Origin: an uncultured Muribaculaceae bacterium | GTDB taxonomy: Bacteria > Bacteroidota > Bacteroidia > Bacteroidales > Muribaculaceae | DNA: 41,310 nucleotides | Reading direction: 5' to 3' | Assembly (NCBI GenBank): GCA_910577585.1 | Contig: CAJTNN010000015.1 | Span: 1 to 41,310, forward strand | Part shown: piece by piece, positions 31,857-40,356 of the stretch | Numbering within the stretch: the stretch's first letter is position 1 | Layout of the letters: each line of letters starts with the position of its first letter | Position numbers and translations under genes: made by a program | The notes under the pieces: model-generated | The model's database searches: none | Told to the model about the DNA's origin: nothing | Seen by the model: the letters and a program-made list of their open reading frames with translations, nothing else

Positions 31857-32120
31857 TCAGTTAGCAGAGTGGGGCTGCACGTTGATGAACTTGCGGCCCT
31901 CTTTGCCTGTGGTGAACACGACTACGCCGTCAATGAGAGCGAAGAGCGTGTGGTCCTTACCCATGCCCACGTTGAGGCCCGGGTGGTGCTGAGTGCCACG
32001 CTGACGCTTGATGATATTGCCGGCTTTGCATTTAGATCCACCGAAGATTTTCACGCCGAGGCGTTTGCTTTCTGATTCGCGGCCGTTCTTCGAACTACCG
32101 ACACCTTTTTTATGTGCCAT
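31857..32120 (-). CDS. rpmA: 50S ribosomal protein L27
   Basis: An 87-residue protein beginning MAHKKGVGSSKNGRESESKR, with GGSKCKAGNIIKRQRGTQHH and GMGKDHTLFAL, all diagnostic for bL27. Its N-terminal tail reaches towards the peptidyl-transferase centre in the large subunit. The N-terminus starts directly with the mature-like MAHKKG, so there is no cleaved leader of the Firmicutes kind. It follows rplU by 18 bp, the usual operon order, and is closed by a perfect palindrome. Confidence 0.97.
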   Translation of the reverse strand: MAHKKGVGSSKNGRESESKRLGVKIFGGSKCKAGNIIKRQRGTQHHPGLNVGMGKDHTLFALIDGVVVFTTGKEGRKFINVQPHSAN

Positions 32121-32138
32121 ATCTTAGATGAATAATGA

Positions 32139-32459
32139 TTAAGCGTTAATATTTTTGATCATCACCTTTGTGAAGAACTGACGGTGGCCGTTTTTGCGGC
32201 GGTAACCTTTGCGGCGTTTCTTCTTGAAGACGATTACTTTCTCACCCTTGACGAGGTTTTCGAGGACTTCGCCAGTGACTTTAGCACCTTCTACGGCAGG
32301 TGCACCAACTTTCACGTCGCCGTCGGCATCAATGAGAAGCACTTTGTCGAAAACGACCTCGTCGCCCTGCTTAGCTTCTTCGCCGAGATAGTGAACATAC
32401 AGATATTTGCCTGCTTCGGCCTTGAACTGCTGTCCTTTGATTTCTACGATTGCGTACAT
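32139..32459 (-). CDS. rplU: 50S ribosomal protein L21
   Basis: A 106-residue protein: MYAIVEIKGQQFKAEAGKYL, then VLLIDADGDVKVGAP and KKRRKGYRRKNGHRQFFTKV, which is the typical bL21 fold and 23S rRNA-binding tail. It is the first gene of the rplU-rpmA operon. The leader (32460-32548) can form two small hairpins, which may carry autoregulation. Confidence 0.97.
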   Translation of the reverse strand: MYAIVEIKGQQFKAEAGKYLYVHYLGEEAKQGDEVVFDKVLLIDADGDVKVGAPAVEGAKVTGEVLENLVKGEKVIVFKKKRRKGYRRKNGHRQFFTKVMIKNINA

Positions 32460-32548
32460 CGGAAGAATTAACTTAAAAAATTAATGTTGGTCCGTGAGGC
32501 GGCGTCGCCTGAGCGTCGCTCTTTCAGAGCCTTTTAGGAATAATCGCA
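32460..32548 (-). promoter_or_regulatory. rplU leader with two hairpins
   Basis: In the minus-strand leader GCTCT-GAA-AGAGC and AGGCG-ACG-CGCCT form consecutive short stems. Ribosomal protein leaders are often binding sites of the encoded protein. No match to a named L21 leader is claimed. Confidence 0.4.
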
Positions 32549-32579
32549 CAAAATTAATGATTTTTTTTGATACTCACAA
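32549..32579 (-). promoter_or_regulatory. Promoter of rplU-rpmA
   Basis: Minus strand: TTGT (32576-32579), 19 bp, TAATTTTG (32549-32556). Confidence 0.65.
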
Positions 32580-32629
32580 CTTTGGGTGAGGTTTTTCAGC
32601 TTTTTTTTCGTGCGACTTAACTGCCTATT

Positions 32630-32713
32630 TTTTATCCTTAAAGGTAAATAATTCCGAGGTGTCCTTGATTTTAGGATAAAAAATGCTATTGTTGTCCTAA
32701 AATTTAGGATAAC
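32630..32713. repeat. Four TTTAGGATA-type motifs in alternating orientation
   Basis: TTTATCCTTA (32631-32640), TTTTAGGATA (32669-32678), TGTCCTAAAA (32693-32702) and TTTAGGATAA (32703-32712) fall in about 80 bp upstream of the rplU promoter. The last two abut as an inverted pair. The 32714-32869 stretch holds nothing else I can support. Confidence 0.5.
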
Positions 32714-32869
32714 ATGGACAAGCTATATATAAAATCTCAAATCGCGATGCGTCAATCGGAGTTTCCGGGAATAGGCGTTAATCATGCATCCCTCCACGGC
32801 GGTAAGTACCTGTGCGCAGCTGGGCAACGACCATACCCGGTTGAAATAAATCGGCTTGGGTGCGATGGG

Positions 32870-33775
32870 TCACGGTATCCGGATAGCTGACTCGCTTATG
32901 GCCTGCGGACTCCAGTAGCCCAGGGGTGAGGGAAGATGGGGGTTGAGATTGCTCAGATTTGAGGGACAATTGACGGTGGCGGGGAAGAGTAGATTGCCCG
33001 ACAGACTCACGTTGGCATCGTAGGCCTGCCAGAAGTCGAATACATCCAGCTCGATACGTGCAACTTTTATCATCACCCGTTCGCCGCCGGCATAGAAATG
33101 CGAGATTGAGTCGGCGGCGTAGCCCGAATGTATGCCGCGGCTCACCATCAGTCCTTTCTCCGGATCGTAGTCGCGTCCGGCGAAAGTGCCCATGAAGGTG
33201 GGGTAATAGCGAGAGTCAATACCCAGCGATTGGCCATAGATTTTGTAATACCCCTCGGGGTCCGGATTCTTCAGCTTGAGGCGTAGCGTATAAGATGGTT
33301 CAGGGATAGAATCGGCTATTTCGGCTGTCAGCGATGCTATGGCGGGAGGGTCGGGGAGGGTGAGAGGCTGCGACATGATTGTGTCGGTGTCAGTCTCTAT
33401 CATAAGCCGGTAGGTATGTCCGGCACGGCCCTTCAGTCGGCTGGACGTGTAGATGAAGGGTGGGGTATAGGCGTTATTGATGGTGCCGGTGAGCAGATAC
33501 TGCACATCATTATCGAAGATTGACACCCTGCACCACTTTTCGACAAAGTTATCCATCGACGGGGCATCCTGAGTGAGATCTACGGCCCGGGTGACAATCA
33601 CCACCGGTGTGGCACCATTCTCAATCCAACCCTCGGCCACTATGGGAGTCTCCTCCGGCATCGCAGGCTCAGCCACCTCATCGCAGGCGGCTGTCAGGAG
33701 CGCCGGCAATAAGAGAGCCGCACTGCGAATCAAGCGACGTATGCGGGCGAAAAGATAGATGTCAGATATCATCAT
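32870..33775 (-). CDS. DUF4249 lipoprotein (second receptor partner)
   Basis: A 301-residue lipoprotein with a signal peptide ending LLTAAC and acylated Cys about 30 (start MMISDIYLFARIRRLIRS). PIVAEGWIENGATPVVIVTR, GRAGHTYRLMIETDTDTIMS and LSGNLLFPATVNCPSNLSN follow the DUF4249 plan of an N-terminal beta domain and a C-terminal segment that ends with GYWSPQAIS. It is 6 bp behind a TonB-dependent receptor, repeating the arrangement at 8992-11904. The two DUF4249 proteins are clearly divergent, so ligands probably differ. Confidence 0.82.
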   Translation of the reverse strand: MMISDIYLFARIRRLIRSAALLLPALLTAACDEVAEPAMPEETPIVAEGWIENGATPVVIVTRAVDLTQDAPSMDNFVEKWCRVSIFDNDVQYLLTGTINNAYTPPFIYTSSRLKGRAGHTYRLMIETDTDTIMSQPLTLPDPPAIASLTAEIADSIPEPSYTLRLKLKNPDPEGYYKIYGQSLGIDSRYYPTFMGTFAGRDYDPEKGLMVSRGIHSGYAADSISHFYAGGERVMIKVARIELDVFDFWQAYDANVSLSGNLLFPATVNCPSNLSNLNPHLPSPLGYWSPQAISESAIRIP

Positions 33776-33781
33776 GTCAGG

Positions 33782-35791
33782 TCAGAATTCTATGGAATAG
33801 GATAGCGACGGAATCACCGACTTCATCACCGACTCCCTCTGCTCCAGCCCCTTCTCGGCTGAATAGGATGTGTAGAGAAAAAGGATATTCCTTGAAGCCA
33901 GTGCATTATAAACGGATAAATTCAGCGATTGTTTTATACCCCGGCTCCGGCTGAATACCCAGTTGAGCGAGAGGTCGAGGCGATTGTAGGCCGGGAGCCT
34001 CGATGAATTGTGGGGGAAATAATCGCAAATCAGGTTCTCACCGATCATATATCCGTAGCGTGCGCGGGTGTAGGGGGTGCCTGTGGCGTGGGTGAATGCA
34101 GCCGACAGTGTCAGACCGCGCAGAATGTCGAAGCTCACCGACGCATTCAGGTCATGCGGGCGCGAGCTTGATGCCGGAAACATCTCATCGCCATATTCAG
34201 CAAACCGCAGCCGCGCCACGCCATATGCGTAGCCCACTCGGCCGCGCCAGCGTCCCCACTGCCTCATCAGGCTTACCGATAAGCCGGCCGCATAACCATG
34301 GCCGGCTATCACATCATCAAGCGGATTATAATTCTGATTCACCAGCAGCATCAGATTGCCGGCATACTCGATCTGATGCCTGAGCATCTTGAAATAGCCC
34401 TCGACGCTATAATCTATCCCCGCCACCGGTATTCTGCCTGTCACGCCCCCTGAAATAGCCCCGATGCTTTCCGGGCGGATCATGCGGTCGGCATTGATAA
34501 AGAAATCGGCCGGCAGCCCGCTTGACGACTCCTTGACGAGCAGATCTGTCTTCACATACTCGCCATAAGCTATGAAAGCTCCAATCCAGCTACGCGGTGC
34601 ATATGCTATCTGCACCCGAGGCTGTGGATATAGCCGGGTCAGCGCACCGCAATGATAAAGCGTGAGCCTCAGACCGGCATCCAGACTCAGCCCCCACTTC
34701 AGGGGGCGGCGCCAATCGGCGGCGATGTTGGCCTCAAACGCATCCGACGGATGCCTGACGCTGCCACCCTCCTGGCCTGTGGAATGGCGCCACGACAGGT
34801 CGGCCTCCATGCTGACATCGCCGATTGCAGAGAGAGCCGTCAGGGTATACTGCCCCACTGCCGAGGGGAGATTCAACTCAGTGCCCCCTTCGGTGAGTAT
34901 GAACTGATTGGAGAAAGTAGAGGCCGAAGCCATTACACTCACCCGGTGCGACACCCATTCGAGCGCCACGCTCATGTTGCGCCAGCCGAAATTGCCATCC
35001 TTAGCCCCGTTGATGTCGTTGTTGAGACCCATCGCATCATGATTGCCGAAGAAGGATGCGCGCAGAGAATTCGCATCATCTATGCGCCAGTTGAGAGCAG
35101 CATTCAAGTCGGTGAATCCATAATCTATGTGCGATTCTCCCAGCTGAAGAATATCCGGAAATAGAAGGCTGAGATAAGTGCGGCGTGCTCCGAGCTGCAG
35201 CGAAGCCCTTCCTGCGGCGAGAGGAATGCGAATGGCCCCATGGCTCTCGATAAGCCCCACCGACGCATCCACCGACAGCACGGAATCCGGCATCTCGCCC
35301 AGACTGAAGGCCCTGAAAGCCCCCCCGGTGCTGTTCTGCCATGTGGCCGGCATACGCCCCGCGCTGAACTCAAACCCTGAGTAATACGACGGGTTATACG
35401 CGCTGTATAGCCCCAGCATATGCATCGGATTGAATATGCGGGCGCCATCAGTGGCGAAGAGATTGCTTCCCGCCGAACTGCCGCGCACCGTCACCGACGC
35501 ATCCAGCTCATTAGCCGTGGCCACATCGGGCATCGACCTCACCAGCGCCAGCGGGTCGCGGCTCCCCATCAGCGACGGCAGCTCATCGAGCATCGACGCA
35601 TCGATTGCCAAAGAGCCATCGGCATTGAAGCTGATTACCTTGCGCGGCCCCGAGGCAGTGACAGTGATTTCCTGCAGATTATCATAGAACTCCACATCAG
35701 CGACCCCCACAACAGAATCGGTCGGCAAGGACGCGTAAGCACACGTCCCGCCGACCGCAATCGTCAGAAGAGTAGTAAGACCCTGCATCAT
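33782..35791 (-). CDS. TonB-dependent outer-membrane receptor (second)
   Basis: About 669 residues from ATG 35791 (MMQGLTTLLTIAVGGTCAYA, a signal peptide). The open frame continues 11 codons further (MMFNSSQLLNS) but those codons are encoded by a MITE-like element, so they are unlikely to be native. LQEITVTASGPRKVISFNAD is a TonB box-type start; the plug has VTVRGSSAGSNLFATDGARI and HMLGLYSAYN. The barrel ends SVIPSLSYSIEF with the terminal Phe. It is followed at 6 bp by DUF4249. It lacks the carboxypeptidase-like domain. Transcription probably comes from upstream genes through the MITE. Confidence 0.85.
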   Translation of the reverse strand: MMQGLTTLLTIAVGGTCAYASLPTDSVVGVADVEFYDNLQEITVTASGPRKVISFNADGSLAIDASMLDELPSLMGSRDPLALVRSMPDVATANELDASVTVRGSSAGSNLFATDGARIFNPMHMLGLYSAYNPSYYSGFEFSAGRMPATWQNSTGGAFRAFSLGEMPDSVLSVDASVGLIESHGAIRIPLAAGRASLQLGARRTYLSLLFPDILQLGESHIDYGFTDLNAALNWRIDDANSLRASFFGNHDAMGLNNDINGAKDGNFGWRNMSVALEWVSHRVSVMASASTFSNQFILTEGGTELNLPSAVGQYTLTALSAIGDVSMEADLSWRHSTGQEGGSVRHPSDAFEANIAADWRRPLKWGLSLDAGLRLTLYHCGALTRLYPQPRVQIAYAPRSWIGAFIAYGEYVKTDLLVKESSSGLPADFFINADRMIRPESIGAISGGVTGRIPVAGIDYSVEGYFKMLRHQIEYAGNLMLLVNQNYNPLDDVIAGHGYAAGLSVSLMRQWGRWRGRVGYAYGVARLRFAEYGDEMFPASSSRPHDLNASVSFDILRGLTLSAAFTHATGTPYTRARYGYMIGENLICDYFPHNSSRLPAYNRLDLSLNWVFSRSRGIKQSLNLSVYNALASRNILFLYTSYSAEKGLEQRESVMKSVIPSLSYSIEF

Positions 35792-35797
35792 TGAGTT

Positions 35798-35876
35798 AAG
35801 TAGTTGCGAAGAATTAAACATCATAAGTAATTCTTTTCCAAAGAATTATTTGTTCATTAATTCTTTGCAACTACTT
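35798..35876 (-). repeat. 79-bp MITE-like palindrome directly before the receptor start
   Basis: The same element as at 24211-24289 in the opposite orientation, with four differences. Its end is 7 bp from the receptor ATG (35791), so it forms the leader and can code MMFNSSQLL in frame. Confidence 0.8.
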
Positions 35877-35899
35877 ATCAATATCTATCCTCCTTATCC

Positions 35900-37648
35900 T
35901 CAATCCTGTCCGGTGATGGAGAGGTAGGTGTTGAGGATATCCCAGTAGTCATCAATCAGTTTGGTGAAAGAACCCTCATCGAAGAAATCCTCACTACGGA
36001 ATGTGGTCAGGTCAGGGAATGTCAGCAGCGGAGTAGCCTCATAATCCGTCTGGCGGAGGGTCACGGGGATAATCAGCTCCTTCTCATTGACCACGATGAT
36101 TTTACTTTCATAATTCTCATTGTAGGCATGGTAGTACCATGACGACCATTCGCGGATGGGCTCCCTCTTCTCATCATCCCAGCCCACCTCTTCGAGGTAA
36201 GAATGCACCGGAATCAGGAATCCGTCGCGCAGCAGATAGCCTGTGCGTGTAAACGCCGGGTCCCATACGACATAGTCATCATCCGTCTCACCCATCTCCC
36301 AGGTCAGATAACCCTGCGGCTGCGGATTGCCGTCATAGCAGAAATAGAGATCGGAATAGTTGTTGAGGAAGCGGATCTTGCGTTCGAGAGCATCAGTGTC
36401 GGTGCCGGTGACATCGAGGATAGAATAATCCTCGTTGTGGTCGGTCAGCTTCATGTAGGTGCCCACACTATAGCCGTCGCCGCAATCGAAATAGCGGTAG
36501 AGATCCTCATCCACAGAAATCTCGTCGTAGAGAGTCGAGAATCCATAGGCCTTCCCCTTCACCTGCAGCTGGCCGATGAGGTCGGCATCAGAGTTTGCAC
36601 GGATGAAGTGGGCGATAAGCTTGGTCGGGTCGCCATCGATGCAATTGTCGTCGGCGTCATGGTGGTGGAGGGCATCGCGGATATCGGCATACATCGAATC
36701 ATAATTCACCAGATTCTTGCCCCACAGTGTAGTGGTGACATCGCAGAACTCCTTGCCATCGATGTCGACGCGCACACGGTCGTCGAGGCGGGTATTGCTG
36801 ACAGCCATTGTATTCTTCACCACATATCCGTTGGCCTCGAAATCGAGAGTCAGGTCGATGCTCTTGTCCTGTACCAGATTCGACTTGATTTCGGCTTTGC
36901 CCAGCAGGACGTTCCCCTTCATCAAGCTCACAGTCATCTTCGAGGGAAGCTCACCTTTGAAATCCACGGTCTCCCATGTAGAGAACTCCTTTGAAGTGTC
37001 AAGACGCACGATATAATCATCGCCCTTCGGGGCACGGAAGCTGAACTGCAGATAGTCGGCATCGGATACCTTCACCCACTCCTCCTTATCATAGTCGGGC
37101 TTGTAGATGCCGAAATAGTCTTGGGCGCGATAGAGGTCGACCGCCTTGGCTTTCAGCACGCGGGCCGCTGCCACATCACCCTGGGCGAGCTTCATCGCGC
37201 TGCTGATGGTCTCGCGTGCGATATTATGCACATCCCAGTATTCCTGCGGCACTTCGTACTCTATAACTCCATCACAGTCACCATCACCATAGTATCCGTT
37301 GAACACACTCCACATTATCGCCAGTTCTGCATTCTGGTGCAGGTCGACCATGTCGAAGGCCTCATGTCCGATTTTGACAAGCTTCTCCTTCTGGGCAGCG
37401 GGAGTGAGGGCGGCAGCCCCGGTGGGGGCAGAGAAAGAGATATAGTCAATCTTATCGAGGTCGATTGTCTCGCCGTAGCCCTTGATCAGGAGAGCGTGGC
37501 CATCGTTGAGGAACTGCAGGTCTCTTGCCACGCCGAAATTATACTTGGCGTAAGAATCACCCTGCTTCACATACAAAGCTTTCGGGAAAGCGAAGGCGCA
37601 GGCCGAAGTAGCCAGCAGCGCCGAGAGGGTCAGAGCGATTTTCTTCAT
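35900..37648 (-). CDS. Exported protein of unknown function
   Basis: A 582-residue secreted protein with signal peptide MKKIALTLSALLATSACAFA. The first part (KALYVKQGDSYAKYNFGVAR, HALLIKGYGETIDLDKIDY) is like the opening of the next gene upstream. After about residue 80 it has helices around an acidic YYGDGDCDGVIEYEVPQEYW segment, then a beta-rich body (YIVRLDTSKEFSTWETVDFK). Asp-rich DADDNCIDGD and DDYWD are visible but no family is recognised. It overlaps the upstream gene by 4 bp (ATGA) and is followed by a MITE and the receptor. Confidence 0.75.
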   Translation of the reverse strand: MKKIALTLSALLATSACAFAFPKALYVKQGDSYAKYNFGVARDLQFLNDGHALLIKGYGETIDLDKIDYISFSAPTGAAALTPAAQKEKLVKIGHEAFDMVDLHQNAELAIMWSVFNGYYGDGDCDGVIEYEVPQEYWDVHNIARETISSAMKLAQGDVAAARVLKAKAVDLYRAQDYFGIYKPDYDKEEWVKVSDADYLQFSFRAPKGDDYIVRLDTSKEFSTWETVDFKGELPSKMTVSLMKGNVLLGKAEIKSNLVQDKSIDLTLDFEANGYVVKNTMAVSNTRLDDRVRVDIDGKEFCDVTTTLWGKNLVNYDSMYADIRDALHHHDADDNCIDGDPTKLIAHFIRANSDADLIGQLQVKGKAYGFSTLYDEISVDEDLYRYFDCGDGYSVGTYMKLTDHNEDYSILDVTGTDTDALERKIRFLNNYSDLYFCYDGNPQPQGYLTWEMGETDDDYVVWDPAFTRTGYLLRDGFLIPVHSYLEEVGWDDEKREPIREWSSWYYHAYNENYESKIIVVNEKELIIPVTLRQTDYEATPLLTFPDLTTFRSEDFFDEGSFTKLIDDYWDILNTYLSITGQD

Positions 37649-38115
37649 TTCAGTATAGCCTTTATAGAATGATTACCCGATTTGCATATCACGATGCCCT
37701 GGCGGATTGAGCCCAGCATGATAGACTCACCCTTCTTGGCCTCAGGCACAGACGCCAGCAGTTCGCCGGCTACGGAATAGATATCCACCTGACCATCGGC
37801 CAGCACACGCAGCGAGCGCGATGCGGCATCAAATTCAAGAGTAGCCTCGGCAGCGTCAGCCATTACGCTCTCTACGCCCGATGTCTCATCAATATACATT
37901 TCCTGCAGGTCAGCCTGGCGATAGGTGCCCAGCGTGTTGGCATCCTTGTCGGAGGCCGTCATCACGCCATTGCTGAAAGTGAGGCGGTCCACCTGGTCGA
38001 GACTCAGGATTTCCCACCCCGACTGGGTGTGGATGTGCAGATAGTCAGACTCAGCAGCCGCGTAGAGCGACGTGCCTGCTGCCATCATGCAGAGAAGTAA
38101 AGTTTTCAGTTTCAT
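37645..38115 (-). CDS. Small exported protein with C-terminal sorting-like module
   Basis: A 156-residue protein: signal peptide MKLKTLLLCMMAAGTSLYAAA, then DYLHIHTQSGWEILSLDQVD, a short domain that also opens the next gene (KALYVKQGDSYAKY... DKIDYISF). From about residue 80, GVESVMADAAEATLEFDAAS, VDIYSVAGELLAS and GIVICKSGNHSIKAILK form a short C-terminal sorting-like module similar to those of the M6 protease and the 925-residue protein. Coupled by ATGA to the following gene. Confidence 0.7.
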   Translation of the reverse strand: MKLKTLLLCMMAAGTSLYAAAESDYLHIHTQSGWEILSLDQVDRLTFSNGVMTASDKDANTLGTYRQADLQEMYIDETSGVESVMADAAEATLEFDAASRSLRVLADGQVDIYSVAGELLASVPEAKKGESIMLGSIRQGIVICKSGNHSIKAILK

Positions 38116-38170
38116 AATATAGTGGTTATAATTCTATTGTATCCGAAGCCGTGTGGCTGCGGGGGGAGGG

Positions 38171-39463
38171 TCACTTGCAGGTCATGATGTCGAGCACGTA
38201 GAGGTCGGTGGCTCTCATGGCATCGCGGCCGATAGAGGTGAGATTGCGTATGGTGCGGTCCACATCCTCGTCGATAATCCCCTCGGCAGCCGATACACAG
38301 TGGCCGTTCATAGCCATCATGGCCGACATCATAGCCGTCGACACACCTGAAGAGATTTTCATGGCGCACGAAGGTTTGGCGCCGTCGCAGATCATGCCGG
38401 TAAGGTTGGCCACCATATTCTTGACAGCCGCCACCACCTGCTCGTAGCCGCCCCCCATGAGATATACCAGACCGCTGGCAGCCCCGGTAGAGGCCACCAC
38501 GCATCCGCAGAGAGCCGAGAGGCGTCCGAGGCTCTGCTTGATATAAATGCTGGTGAGATGGCTCAGAATCAGCGCGCGGGTCAATTGCTCATCTGAGGCC
38601 TCGATATCAGTGGCATACGACACGACAGGCATTGTGGCGCAGATTCCCTGGTTGCCCGAGCCGCTGTTAGACATCACCGGCACCGGCGCTCCACCCATAC
38701 GGGCATCGCAAGCAGCCGAGGTCAGCGAGATCATGTGGGCCAGCGGCGTGTCGCCGAAGAGAGGTTTTCCGCAGTTGCGCATCGTGCTGCCCAGCGAATG
38801 GCCGTAGGGCTGGTTGAGGGCCAGGTCGGCCGCCGCACTGTTGAGGGCACGTGCCTGCAGAATGAAATCGATCTCTTCGAGCGGAGTCTCAGTGGCGAAC
38901 TCCCAGACAGTGTGCAGGTCGAGCTGTACATCGGCAGTGGTGTCGACCGGAGTGTCAGCCACACTCGATTGCGGCTCCTCATTGAAGATGACCGAGCGGT
39001 TCTTCTCGAGATATATGAAGTTGGTGTGCTCGCGCGAGATGGTGGCGCGCACACGGTCGGTGTCGTGAGCAACCTCCACATCGATATGCAGGTTTGAGGG
39101 GGCATTCTCAAAGAGTTTGATATCGATCGGATGCGACGCGATATACTCCTTGCCGCGGGCCACGGCCTCATCATCCACATCCTTCAGCACCTCCAGACCA
39201 TACTCTGATTTGCCGATAAGCGCGCCCAGCGCTATGGCTATCGGCAGGCCTATCATGCCGGTGCCCGGAATTCCGACACCCATTGCATTCTTAAGGATAT
39301 TGGTGCTGAGTCTGACGCGGATTTCGCTCGGGGTGCAGCCCAGGAGTTCGGTGGCCTTAGCCACGCATAGCGAGACAGCAGCCGGCTCGGTGCAACCCAC
39401 CGCCGGCACCACCTCACGATGTATGAGGTCGATGATTGACTGTCGTTTCTCTTTCTGTATCAT
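38171..39463 (-). CDS. cyuA: L-cysteine desulfidase / L-serine ammonia-lyase alpha-family enzyme (UPF0597)
   Basis: I start it at 39463 (MIQKEKRQSIIDLI), a 430-residue frame; the longer frame to 39535 has no support. VPAVGCTEPAAVSLCVAKAT with Cys24, ISLTSAACDARMGGAPVPVM, SNSGSGNQGICATMPV, LSALCGCVVAST and ICDGAKPSCAMKISSG mark the UPF0597/CyuA family, where conserved cysteines bind a [4Fe-4S] cluster that activates the substrate. It deaminates cysteine (to pyruvate, sulfide and ammonia) or serine in the cytoplasm. Upstream is a GAAGTTCAAACAACTTC motif. It is 55 bp ahead of the small exported protein gene on the same strand. Confidence 0.85.
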   Translation of the reverse strand: MIQKEKRQSIIDLIHREVVPAVGCTEPAAVSLCVAKATELLGCTPSEIRVRLSTNILKNAMGVGIPGTGMIGLPIAIALGALIGKSEYGLEVLKDVDDEAVARGKEYIASHPIDIKLFENAPSNLHIDVEVAHDTDRVRATISREHTNFIYLEKNRSVIFNEEPQSSVADTPVDTTADVQLDLHTVWEFATETPLEEIDFILQARALNSAAADLALNQPYGHSLGSTMRNCGKPLFGDTPLAHMISLTSAACDARMGGAPVPVMSNSGSGNQGICATMPVVSYATDIEASDEQLTRALILSHLTSIYIKQSLGRLSALCGCVVASTGAASGLVYLMGGGYEQVVAAVKNMVANLTGMICDGAKPSCAMKISSGVSTAMMSAMMAMNGHCVSAAEGIIDEDVDRTIRNLTSIGRDAMRATDLYVLDIMTCK

Positions 39464-39522
39464 GATATTAGGTTGTGAGTATAAGTAGCTGTTCAAACTT
39501 TTCCCCGGAAAAGCAATAGAAA

Positions 39523-39539
39523 GAAGTTCAAACAACTTC
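39523..39539. repeat. GAAGTTCAAACAACTTC motif upstream of cyuA
   Basis: It differs by one base from 20164-20180. Another partial copy (GTTCAAACTTTTCC) lies at 39491-39504. It sits in the leader region of cyuA. Confidence 0.5.
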
Positions 39540-39587
39540 TATGTGTGTTGGATTCGTGTCTGATATATTCTTAAGTTGGTCAGATAA

Positions 39588-40247
39588 TCAATCGTGCAAG
39601 CCGTCGTCAGAGGCCAGTAGGTCAGGGAATAGACTTCGGTTGCGGCTCATTCTCTCCAGTCGCTTGTTACGCCAGCACTTTCGGCAGCAGGCCACATATC
39701 GGTCGTTGCCACCGATTTCTACCTGCTCCCCCTCGGTAATGATTTCGCCGTTAGAGTCGATGCGGGCATTCATGATAGTCTTTCGGCCGCAGGAGCACGT
39801 AGACTTCACCTCATCGATAGTGTCGGCCATCTCAAAGAGCCGCTTCGACCCCTCGAAGAGATTCCCCTTGAAATCGGTGCGCAATCCATAGCAAATGACA
39901 TTCGAACCGAAGTCATCTACCACAGCCGCCAGCTGGTCGACCTGCTGTGCCGACAGAAACTGCGCCTCATCGACCAGAATCCATGCCGGGGCATTGTCGC
40001 AGTCAGATTTAATGATATTACGGATCAGAGTGTAGAGATTAGTCTCTGCGTAGATCCATTTGCATTCGCGTTCGATGCCGATGCGGCTGCGGATCACATT
40101 ACGTCGGTCGCGGGTGTCGACCACAGGCTTCATGCAGAGATACTTCAGACCGCGCTCCTCAAAATTGTAGGCAGTCGTAAGCAGCAGAGCGGTTTTGGCC
40201 GAACCCATTGTGCCATATCGGAAATATAGTTTTGAGCTTCGATTCAT
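39588..40247 (-). CDS. tdk: Thymidine kinase (TK1-type)
   Basis: A 219-residue enzyme that phosphorylates thymidine with ATP in the cytoplasm for dTMP salvage. The P-loop is RYGTMGSAKTALLL (Gly12-Thr19), the metal-binding DEAQF is Asp93-Glu94, and the substrate lid includes CYGLRTDFKGNLFEGS. A structural zinc site is formed by Cys151, Cys153, Cys188 and Cys191 (CSCG and CCRKC). Length and order match TK1-type enzymes. The promoter is at 40326-40356. Confidence 0.93.
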   Translation of the reverse strand: MNRSSKLYFRYGTMGSAKTALLLTTAYNFEERGLKYLCMKPVVDTRDRRNVIRSRIGIERECKWIYAETNLYTLIRNIIKSDCDNAPAWILVDEAQFLSAQQVDQLAAVVDDFGSNVICYGLRTDFKGNLFEGSKRLFEMADTIDEVKSTCSCGRKTIMNARIDSNGEIITEGEQVEIGGNDRYVACCRKCWRNKRLERMSRNRSLFPDLLASDDGLHD

Positions 40248-40325
40248 GATAGTTGAGGATTTCCAGGCGCCATGCAGTCAGACGCGACCCACAGGTCAAT
40301 CTCGCCGAGGCGCCAAACCCGACAT

Positions 40326-40356
40326 CAAAGTTACAACAAATTCTCCGGAAATTCAA
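40326..40356 (-). promoter_or_regulatory. Promoter of tdk
   Basis: Minus strand: TTGA (40353-40356), 19 bp, TAACTTTG (40326-40333), about 80 bp before the ATG. Confidence 0.65.

Noticed and set aside
36203..36994. A 263-codon plus-strand frame opposite the 582-residue exported protein
   Set aside because: Ile/Val/Glu-rich text is the usual antisense of a secreted beta-rich gene; no start context or family features.
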